Part shown: one piece after another, positions 21,801-31,410 of the stretch
Position numbering within the stretch: position 1 is the first letter of the stretch
Layout of the letters: each line of letters begins with the position of its first letter
Assembly (NCBI GenBank): GCA_039583875.1
Contig: CM077151.1
Location: forward strand, 105,914,609 to 105,978,608
Length of the DNA: 64,000 nucleotides
DNA from: Platanthera guangdongensis
Lineage: Eukaryota; Streptophyta; Magnoliopsida; Asparagales; Orchidaceae
Direction of reading: 5' to 3'
Notes under the pieces: generated by a model
Databases searched by the model: none
The model's input: only the letters and a program-made list of their open reading frames with translations
What the model was told of the DNA's origin: nothing
Position numbers and translations under genes: made by a program

Positions 21801-22170
21801 AGAAATTAAAATTACAAAGTATATACCCACAACTCAGAATGAGAGACAAGAGTTGACTGGTTTCTTGATGAGTTCTTGGAAGAACTTTGCTGAGATCAAC
21901 CTCCCTTGGCTTTCTTCAAAGCTTCTTGAATTAGAACACAGTAGGGTTGAAACTCTATGCAGATGATCTTCAATCACTGCTGACTTAAGAATCAGATCTC
22001 AATCTGAAACTTTCTTCACAGTCTGGTTCAACAACTGTCTTCTTAGAAGGAGCTCCCTCTCTCCAACTTCTTAGATCTTCACTTGAAGGTCTTCTTCTTT
22101 TAGTGTTGTTAGATCTTCAATGATAGCTTCAATCGATCTGTCGATTTCATCCTTATGTTGAAGGAGTATG

Positions 22171-22182
22171 CTTTTATATATG
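22171..22182 (-). promoter_or_regulatory. TATA box of the B 3' LTR
   Basis: cttttatatatg on the + strand, tatataaaag on the minus strand; the 5' LTR has tatataaagg at the same place (about 45675-45684). Sits between the palindrome array and the hairpin train. Confidence 0.6.
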
Positions 22183-22337
22183 CTTTCTTCATGGTGACCG
22201 GCTGATCCGGTTTCTAACAACTTTCTGACAGCTCTGACAGTTGCAGTAGACCGGCTGGAATGACAGATGTCAAGTCATCCAGTCACTTCTTGAATTTTCT
22301 GTAACTGTCTGAAAGTGTCGAGACAGTCAGTCTTTAA

Positions 22338-23077
22338 GTGTCGACACTGATAGACTAAGTGTCGACACAAGTAGACTAAGTGTCGACACTAGACTTGTTG
22401 GTGTCGACACAACTCCTTGTGTTGTTGTATCTGTATCTCGACACAGCTTCTTCTGAATGTGTCGACACTGATTCTTTGTGTCGACACAAGTCTTCTTCTT
22501 TAATACTTAGTTGATTTCTTCTAAGTGTCGACACAACTCCTTTGTGTCGACACAAGCCTTCTTGTGTTGAACTTTGTTGAGTGTCGACACATCTCCTTTG
22601 TGTCGACACATGCTTCATGTCTTGAAACTTTGCTGAGTGTCGACACAGCTCCTAGTGTCGACACTTGTACTTGAAAATTTGTTGAATTTTGCTGAGTGTC
22701 GACACAGTCTCCTAGTGTCGACACATTCTTCATGTGTTGAGACTTTTACTGAGTGTCGACACAGCTCCTTTGTGTCGACACTTGTACTTGAACTTTGTTG
22801 AAGTTTGCTGAGTGTCGACACAGCCTCCTAGTGTCGACACTTTTGATGTCGACAAAGTTCCTCTGGGTGTCGACACAACTTCTAAGTGTCGACACAGATT
22901 CTTTAGACATTTCTTCATTGTGTGTCGACACTGATCCTGTATGTGTCGACACTTTTCTTCTGGTGTCGACTCTGCATTCCTGGTGTCGACACAATTACTC
23001 CAAGTGTCGACACAGCTTCTCTAGGTGTCGACACAAGTCTTCTTAAGTGTCGACACGTTTCTTCTAGGTGTCGACAC
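22338..23077 (-). repeat. GTGTCGACAC palindrome array, 3' LTR of B
   Basis: About 27 perfect copies of the self-complementary 10-mer plus several one-base variants in ~740 bp. The first four are exactly 21 bp apart (22338, 22359, 22380, 22401). Further on they come in pairs 18-21 bp apart, the pairs 37-47 bp from each other, giving a ~56-bp higher unit. The spacers are less conserved than the palindromes. Confidence 0.95.
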
Positions 23078-23222
23078 ATGGACTTAGAAACTTTTCTGCT
23101 ATCCCTGCAATTACTTAACCTGCACCAATAAACTCAAAACACATCAAATATACCATGATGTATATCATTGAGCAGAGTGAGGCTTCTTCAAATCTGGTAC
23201 ATTTAATCCAATGTACCCAACA

Positions 23223-23240
23223 ATCTCCCCCTATTTGGAG
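23223..23240 (-). other. Polypurine tract of element B
   Basis: atctccccctatttggag on the + strand is a purine-rich run on the coding strand, directly adjoining the 3' LTR start; same sequence core as in A, C, E and G. Confidence 0.85.
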
Positions 23241-23497
23241 AAGTCATAACCCTTAGTCAATGATATACACCATACATAACAAATTCAGAGTATGATGTAA
23301 AACAATATTAAATGACAGGGTAAGTACATAAACATGTATAAACAAAATATGTATACACAAATATCTCAGAACAGTAATGTAATAAATTTAACACATATCA
23401 CATTGTTCTAACAACTTCAACATTTTCATTATTCAAAAGTTTACAGAAAGTTGAATGCAACTGATTACACATAGTAAACTTTAGAAAAATTTCTATC

Positions 23498-26324
23498 CTA
23501 AGGCAGCTCAGGCTCCTTGATAACTATGCCCTTTCCAGATTGAATATTTGCTTGAACTTGAGCATCTTTGTCATCAGCAGACTTCTTCCCTTTAAGATCT
23601 ATCTTTTTCTGCTCTTCAGCCTTGATCTTCTGCCTTTCAAAATAATGATAAGGCTTTGGGAAGTACTTGCTAGGCTCCTGTGCAGTAGGAGGTAGCTTTC
23701 CCATCTTAGCCTTTCTTCTATATTGAACAATAGCCTCTTGCCTATTCTCATGCTTCCTCCACTCCAGGTCAGAATACCATTTGCCTCTATCTAGAATATT
23801 GTCTTTAGCAGCCTTTCATGCAGTCAAAATGATATTCCTGCAAGTGGGGCTCCATTGTTCAAAATCAGGCCTTAGTTCAGCTTGCTCTCTGAATCTTTTC
23901 TTAGACAATTGAGTCTCTTGTTCCTTTAATAAGGCCTCTTGTTCTTTCAAAAGTGCCGCTGGCATAGGCTGAAGTAATTTCTCTATGATGACAATCTGAT
24001 TTCCCTCAGGAGGGCTATACATTGACTGTATCTCTTGATATATCATGTCAAAGTCTGGTGGAGGGTATATTACTTGAGCCACTTCAGCTTGCTCCCCTCC
24101 AAGATATGCAGGATTGATTCCAGACTCTGCAACATTGTCATCATCACATAAAGGTGGATATCCAAGGGTGGCTTTGATGGAATTTGAAATCCATTTGGCA
24201 TGATCAGAGCCTGCCTTGACTAATACCCTCTTCCCCTTTATGACTTCTCTCTCAATGTGATCTCTCAGATCATCTTTCTGAAACCTTATCTGTGCATTCA
24301 GATAGTTTACTCCATCCTTATAGAAAGGCTTTAACCTTTGGAGCTTGTCAGTTATAGCCTTTTGAGAGTCTTCAATAGCAGTTTTAACAGTAGTTAAGCT
24401 CTCTTGCAATTGCTTGTCAAATTCAGCCTTGCTAGTAGCACTTGCTGCAGTCTGACCAGTAGCTATATTCTTCATTTCAGTTATTATGGCATTTTGTGAA
24501 GCTGTCAAATTATCATTCATCCTTATCTGGTTTTCCAGGACATAGCCATGCTTCACTTCCAGCTCATCAAGTTTTGTCTTTATCTTCTCTTGATGTGTGG
24601 CCAGATAGACTACTGCATTGCCTCACTTATGGAAACAATCAGTCATTTCCTTCTTGTTCAGATTCACTTCAAATCTGATTGACTTGATGTCTTGGGCCAG
24701 ATCAAACTGCAGAGATTTATTCCATTCATCCACATACTTTTCTAGAGCATGTCTTTGCTCATCCATCTTTATTTGTAAAGCCACCATCAGTGAACTGTAA
24801 TCAGTAGATGGGGCAGGCTGTGGAGCAATTATTTGTAGGGCTTTCTTATAAGTCTGGCTCCTTCTTTTGAAGACTTGAAACTTCCTCTTCTTTGCTCTAA
24901 CAGTCTCTTCATCCTCTAAAGCAGATGTGCTAGCAATATCCACTCTTTCTTTAGGACTAGGAGGTAACTCCTTCTCAGTCCTCTGTGATTCCTCAGCATC
25001 CTTAGGCTTTTCAGTCTCTTTGCTTGCAGTTTCTTCTATAATCTCCACTTGCTCCCCCTCAATATGGATCTCCTCCCCCTCAGCAGCAGCTTTCTCTTTC
25101 TCAAAATCAGTTTGTAGAAGATCAGGAAACAATTCTTCTAATGTAAATTCCTGTTGAGGAAGGGCTGAAGAATCTCTTATTTCATCAACCACTTGATCAG
25201 CAATAAATGTGTCTTCCATGACAACATCTTGGGGTGGAGGTTGTATCTGAGTTTGCTGATGAATATTATGTAATGAATCAGACAAAACTTCATCCTCTAT
25301 AAGGAAATCTAATTGATTAATGTCAGTTATTACCTCTAGTATGGTTTGAGTAGCTTGTTCACTCTCTAGTGGAGTTGGCTCTTCCACAAGTAGAGGCTCC
25401 CCCTGGATTGAATCCAGGTGAATTGGGCTTGCTGAGGGTAGCTCCCCCTGCCTTTGTGCTTCTTCTTGTCTTGCTGGAGATTGTCCAGGATTTCCAGTTT
25501 CTTCCTCATCAGGAGTAAAAACTACTTGCTCTTCAGAGCTGCTGGAAGATTCTTGAGCCACAGTGGTTGTCTTCTTCTTCTTCTTCAGGGGTGTGTCCTT
25601 TACTGGAGTTGACATTTCCTTAGGTCAGTACTCTATCCCACCTAGAGAAGATTCTCATATCCATCTTCCTCATGTGGTTAATCTTTGAACCTGCAGCTTG
25701 GTTCATCACTTCTGGTATGCTCCCAGATAGGTAAAGACTTAGAATTCTACCCATATTGGGTTTCTTCAGGCTCTCTTTAATCTTATCAAACAATACTGCA
25801 GACCAATCAGTATTAAGTTGGAAGATTATCCTTGTCATTAGACTGAACATGTGAGCTGAAATTCTGTCATGCCCTCCAGGCTTGCTCAGTATGACCTTGC
25901 CCACAATCTCAGAGAGAAACTTGCCTTGCATATTCATTCCCTTTCTATTGAACACAGATCCTATCTTCAGGTTTGAGTCCAAACCACACTATCTCAATGC
26001 TTCTCTAGTCTTAGAAGCAGAAACATCTTCTTCTTTCTTAGTTCTTGGTAGCTGAAGTACCTTCCTGAGGCTTTTCTGTGTGATCTTAACCTTGGTTCGA
26101 TGAACTCTGGATTTAATCTTGAGTCCAGTATCATCAACTAAAGTTGCACTCAGAAATTCTAGGACCTCCTTCTTCCAGATCTTGATGGGTTCTGAAACAA
26201 GGTATTCCAGTCCAGTTTCAGCAATTAGGGTTACCACACCTTTGATCTCAGGTTCCGCGTCATCAAAGGCATGCCGCATGAGTTCATAACCTTCATTAAC
26301 ATTCTCTTCTAGCTTGGGCGCCAT
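23498..26324 (-). pseudogene. ORF3 (env-like) of element B, with stops
   Basis: Likely start is MAPKLEENVNEGYEL at 26324 (ORF3 of E also begins MAP). The N-terminal domain to 25620 has SEIVGKVILSKPGGHDRISA, LFDKIKESLKKPNMGRILSLYL and FSRWDRV, the region databases call a putative plant transposon protein domain. A TAG lies at about 25986. A stop at about 25617 coincides with the domain boundary and is followed in another frame by MSTPVKDTPLKKKKK and a long acidic, Ser/Glu/Gln-rich coiled-coil protein (25615-23498), itself broken by TGA at about 24620 and 23813. It ends near KGIVIKEPELP. No membrane segment or signal peptide seen. Role unknown. Confidence 0.82.
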
Positions 26325-26339
26325 TAGGGTTTGAAGAAA

Positions 26340-26810
26340 TTTGAATTTAGAGAAGAGAGATGTCGACACACAAGTTTGGTCTCGAAACTTTGGTGAGCGT
26401 GTCGACAAACAATGACAAAAACCTATTTATACCTTTCTAGAATCGAAGATGAAAGGGCGCGTCAAAATACTTAAATTGTGTGGACACTGTTGAAAAGTGT
26501 CGACACTTACTTATAATGTCTCGACAACTATGTGTCGACACAAGTATAGTCGACAGAATATATGTGTCGACACTTGTATAAGTGTTGACACCACTTAGCT
26601 CGACACTTAGTCGAGACTTTACTAGACTAATTCTGTGTAAAGCTTAAGTGTAGACACCACCTTGGATGTGTCGACACCTATACTGCATGTGTCGACACTA
26701 ATTCTCTGAAGTGTCGACACAGACTTCCTAGATGTGTCGACACCAATTCTCTGAAGTGTCGACACCACTTCTATGCGTCAACACAGACAACTCTGTGTGT
26801 CGACACCTTT
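26340..26810 (-). repeat. GTGTCGACAC cluster between pol and ORF3 of B
   Basis: About nine perfect and several near copies of the same 10-mer that fills U3 of this element, in the spacer just upstream of the ORF3 start and running into its 5' end. A and E have their own motif at the equivalent place. Confidence 0.9.
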
Positions 26811-26832
26811 TTACTTAGCCAATTTTTGTAAA

Positions 26833-29182
26833 CTATTCTAAGTTTATCATCCCTAATTCAATTTTAAATTTATTGAATTTGGTTTCATCTAAGGGCTTAT
26901 TATACATGTCAGCTAGCTGATTATCTGTATTAATATATTCTAGTGAAATATCTCCTTTTTCCACATGTTCTCTTAGAAAATGATATTTTATTTCTATGTG
27001 CTTAGTCCTACTATAGGAGACAGGATTGTTTGCAATAGAAATAGCACTAGTAGAATCACAAAATAAAGGTGTTCTACTTGAATACCATAATCTTCTAGTT
27101 GGTATTGTATCCAAAGAAGTTGAGCACAGCAACTTCCTGCAGCAACATACTCTGATTCTGCTGTGGAGATAGCCACACTTGTTTGTTTCTTGCTACTCCA
27201 TGATATCGGCCTTCCACCTAGGAATTGACAGGTACCAGTTGTACTCTTCCTATCTTCCTTGCAGCCTGCAAAATCTGCATCTGAATAACCTGTCAGTACA
27301 AAGTCTCCATTCCTAGGGTACCAAAGGCCCAGATAAGGTGTGCCCTTTAGATATCTCAAAATTCTTTTGACCGCTGTCAAATGAGATTCTTTAGGGCAAG
27401 CTTGGTACCTAGCATAGACACATGTAGCATACATGATATCTGGTCTACTAGCAGTCAAATACAATAGGGAGCCAACTATCCCTCTATACAAAGTCTCATC
27501 TACAGGTTTCCCTGCATCATCTTTGCTTAGAGACATGCTTGACCCCATAGGAGTTTTCATGGTACTGGATGATTCCATACCATACTTCCTTATCAACTCT
27601 AGGGTGAACTTAGACTGGCATATGGATAAACCATCCTCAGTCTGTCTAACTTGGAGACCCAAGAAGAACTTAAGTTCCCCCATACTGCTCATTTCAAATT
27701 GTCCTTGTATAAGTTTTGCAAACTTTCTGCAAAGACCACTTTCTGTAGACCCAAATATAATGTCATCTACATATATTTGGACTAAGATAAGCTTGCCTCT
27801 GGATTCCCTAAGGAATAGAGTCTTGTCTATTTTCCCCCTTGAGAATTTGTTCTCAATGAGGAAACTAGACAGGGTTTCATACCATGCCCTAGGGGCTTGT
27901 TTTAACCCATACAAAGCCTTCCTAAGTCTATAAACATAATTAGGTTTGATAGAATCAACAAAACCTGATGGTTGTTCTACATAGACTTCTTCCTTCAGAT
28001 TTCCATTTAGAAAAGCTGACTTAACATCCATTTGGTATACTTTAAACCCTTGATAGGTTGCATAGGCAAGAAACATCCTTATGGCCTCCAGTCTGGCTAC
28101 TGGAGCAAAGGTTTGATCAAAGTCAATACCTTCTTCCTGCCTATATCCTTTAGCTACTAGTCTAGCTTTATTATTTATAATTACTCCACTTTCATCCAAC
28201 TTGTTCTTAAAGATCCACTTAGTTCCTATTATATTGTAGCCCTTTGGTTTAGGAACTTGCTCCCAGACATTGCATCTTTTGAACTGGTTCAGCTCCTCTT
28301 GCATAGCCTCAATCCAATGAGGGTATAGGATTGCTTCTTCAAATTTCTTTGGCTCTACTTGGGATAGAAAGCTGGAGTAGAGAACTGAACTTAGATTCCT
28401 GCTCCTTGTTTGTACCCCTTGTATGAGATCACCAATAATTTGATTGGCTGGATGATCTTTTAGATGCCTATTTGCTGGAGGCAACTTGTCTTCTGGTTGT
28501 ACACCTTCAGCTTCTTCATTCAGCTGTTCCTCTTGGTCTTCTTCAGCAACAGGAGTATCTTGTACTCCCCCTGAACAGTAGCCACCTTCTTCTACTTGCT
28601 GACTTGTAGTTGGTCCTTCTTCTATAGTGAGCTTGTTCAACTTCTCAGTCACACCTGTGGAGCTGCAAACACTTCTAGACAATTCATTGTTAACGAGTCT
28701 GGCTTCATCAAAAAATACATGAACAGACTCTTCTACAACTTGAGTAGTCAAGTTGTAGACCCTATAAGCCTTACTGTTGTTGCTGTACCCAACAAAGATC
28801 CCCTCTTGTGATTTGGCAGCAAACTTGGTTAAGTAAGACTTACCATTGTTAAGTATATAACATTTACAACCAAAGATCCTGAAATAGGATAGATTTGGTT
28901 TTTTGCCTTTCACAATCTCATAGGGGGTCTTATTGTGGCTCTTGGTGATAGTAGCCCTATTAATTACATGACATGCAGTGTTTACTGCCTCAGCCCAGAA
29001 ATATTCAGGGAGAGATGTGTCACTTAATAGGGTTCTACCAGCCTCTATCAAGGTTCTATTTTTCCTTTTAGCAATGCCATTTTGCTGAGGTGTTCTTGGT
29101 GAAGAAAATTCCTGAAAAATTCCAAATTCTTCACACAGTTTTGTCATACTATCAGACTGAAATTCAGTACCATGGTCACTTC
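26833..29182 (-). pseudogene. pol: pol of element B, 3' part (integrase C-half, RT, RNase H)
   Basis: Runs from the integrase core just after the A insertion (DHGTEF at the junction, then [23 protein letters not shown] with the catalytic Glu replaced in context by IAKRKN) through the linker to RT ([34 protein letters not shown]) and RNase H ([32 protein letters not shown]). One open frame of about 717 codons ends in a frameshift near 27080. The remaining RNase H tail ([28 protein letters not shown], ending GMINLE at 26833) is in another frame. Apart from that it is strikingly intact. Confidence 0.93.
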
Positions 29183-31129
29183 TGAAAGTGCAGATAGATC
29201 TGATATACTCTAGAGGGGGGGGGGGGGGGTGAATAGAGTATATGGTGATTATAAAACTTTTACAACTGCTGTTGTATTTTAGGTGTGTGGTGTGTGTGCA
29301 GCAAATACAATAAACAAAAAAACAGCAATGGACTAATCACAGCACATTCACAGAGCAAGGCCAGAAAACAAAAAGAAACGAAAGCAACCAGACGACACAA
29401 GAATTTTATAATGGTTCCCCAAATCTGGGTAGTCCACTCTTCTACCACCCTGGTAGGAATCCACTGCAGGAAGGGGTTGATCAGGTGTCCTGTCACCAAT
29501 GGGGTTTTGATCAGGTTCTCAAAAACCAAACCCTCAAGTCTTTTGGTGGGAGACTTGCAACCAGAATAATTTTGAAGGGAATTAAAACCCTGTACAGAGG
29601 TGGAGTGAGAGGGTGATGAGGTCTTCTCTTTCTCAAATCAAATGATAAGACTTGTAGAATGTTGTTTAGCAGCTTTGCTCCCCCTGAGATGTAGAATGGA
29701 TCAGGAAGAATACTGGAGCACTGCTTCAGGGTGATAGGTCTTCAAAGACCCAGATTTCCTGGTTCAGAGAAAGTCTTCAGAAACTTCTTACAACTGATAT
29801 GAATGTATTGTTTTGAAGTTCTCCTGAGTAAAAGCAGATGAAGAAGACTCTTGATATTGATGTAATATTCTTCTTCTTCTAGATCAATTTCTCTCTGGGC
29901 CAAGAATGAATTCTTTTTCTTGTGTTGTCTGAATCACTGTCTATCCTCTTCTTGTTGTTGTCTGGTGTTGTGTGCTTGTTGTATTACTTCTGGTTTCTGT
30001 ATATCTCTGTCTGTCATGGAGAGCATTCGAATTTTTGAATGTCGAGCAGTAATGACAGACGACCTGGAAAGGAAGCAGCAATTAATTATTTCCCCAACTG
30101 TTTCCATGGGAAAATGGCATGTAATAATCCAGAATTAACTGCGCATCCTAACGGTAGTATACTGTGAAGAACTGCCATTAATTGTCCAGGAATCAGCGCC
30201 ATGAAATGAGACGGGAACGGAAGAAGACCTAGTCTGGAATCGTCGACCGAAGAACAGAATTCGTCGAACAGAGTTAAGAGTTCGTCGAGCTAAGCTGAGT
30301 TTGTCGAGCTGAGCTGAGTTCGTCGAGCTGACAGTCTTCATTCGTTGAATAAACAATCTTCAATATCAGACAAACATTATTCGTTGAGCAGAGAACCAAA
30401 TTCGTCGAGCTGAGAATAAACTTGGTCGACCTGAGAAAAGTTCTGGGCTTGGACGAAATACTCTGCATCTACTGAAATGCTGTGTCGACACAAATTGGTG
30501 TCGATAGATTGATCTTGGTGTCGACACAACTCCTCTGGTGTCGACAGATTGGTCTAGGTGACAACACAAATCCTCTGGTGTCGACACAAGCTGGTGTCGA
30601 CTGAAATCCTGGGTGTCGACATAAATCGTCTGGTGTCGACACAAGCCCTAAGTGTCGACACAGATTCTCTGAGCACAAAAAAAATCGTCGAGTAGTGATT
30701 AGCATTCGTCGACTTGAGAAGCTGTGAACTTGAGGTCCAAGTTCGTCGAGCTCAGAATATAATTCGTCGACCGAAGCATGGAGCTGGGCTTAGAGAAATT
30801 TGAAGTAGTCCTGAGAATGCTTGAAGTAGAATCCGGTGTTCGTCGAGCAAAGAACAAAGTTCGTCGAGCTCAGCACTGCGAATTGTCTCACGATCGTCGA
30901 GCGCACAACTTCCTTCGTCGAGCTGAGTTCGATGAACGTCGAACTCATTCCACTTAGTCTGAAAAACTGATAGATCTGAAGTTCCTGATGGTCTTGAAGA
31001 AGGCTGGTCCATCTGAAGTTGAGATAGAGGACTGTCCTAGACTCTAAGACACAAACTTGACCTAGACTATACATGATGGGTCACATCCTAAGTCAGTGAA
31101 CCTAGCCCAAATCAACTAGGGATCCAACA
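29183..31129 (-). repeat. 3' LTR of element A (1947 bp)
   Basis: Matches 39918-41858. Contains U3 palindromes 30237-30950, an embedded GTGTCGACAC block 30482-30661, leader stem-loops (CTACCA/TGGTAG at 29442-29456; CAAGTCT/AGACTTG at 29534-29556) and a 15-G run at 29215-29229, against 6 G in the partner LTR. Confidence 0.95.
30237..30950 (-). repeat. TTCGTCGA palindrome region of A with a GTGTCGACAC block, 3' LTR
   Basis: Outer parts (30237-30435 and 30685-30950) carry ttcgtcgagctgag and ttcgtcgacc-type sites, some paired as ttcgtcgagctgagttcgac. The middle (30482-30661) holds six perfect gtgtcgacac copies and several near copies, with ggtgtcgac..ctcctctggtg spacing like the LTR of B. The 5' LTR has the same layout (40970-41680, inner block 41211-41390), so the mosaic predates insertion. 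Confidence 0.92.
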
Positions 31130-31147
31130 ATCTCCCCCTATTTGGGT
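31130..31147 (-). other. Polypurine tract of element A
   Basis: atctccccctatttgggt on the + strand, next to the 3' LTR start at 31129. Confidence 0.88.
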
Positions 31148-31410
31148 GAGGTCACTAACAGAAACTCCAAGCAAAGAACAAACAGAAAAACAAAGCAAAA
31201 TTAAGAGATATATCTGGCAGAGAGTTTACAACACATGCAACATATATATATATATATACATACTGGCTTTGTTTTAATGCAAAATATAGACTGAAACAAA
31301 AACAGAAATGAAAAGAAAACACAAAATTACTTCTCTGATTTCTTCTGTTTTGGCTTGACTTCTGCTGCTTTATCTCCTGACTTCTTGAAAATGATTTCCC
31401 TATTGGGATC

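Larger units (their letters stand above)
21280..23222 (-). repeat. 3' LTR of element B (1943 bp)
   Basis: Matches 44788-46725. From the right (5' on the minus strand): LTR start, GTGTCGACAC array 22338-23077, TATA box, hairpin train 21500-21800, poly-G motif (13 G at about 21308-21320) and LTR end. Confidence 0.95.

Noticed and set aside
22338..23077. CRISPR-like array (short repeat with spacers)
   Set aside because: Plant retrotransposon LTR context, 10-bp perfect palindrome, related spacers and no cas genes.
22376..23131. Repetitive Val-Ser-Thr / Cys-Val-Asp-Thr proteins on both strands (also 45879-46634, 30366-30705, 41095-41434)
   Set aside because: They are translations of the GTGTCGACAC arrays in LTR U3, open on both strands because the palindrome lacks stops; no start context or family similarity.
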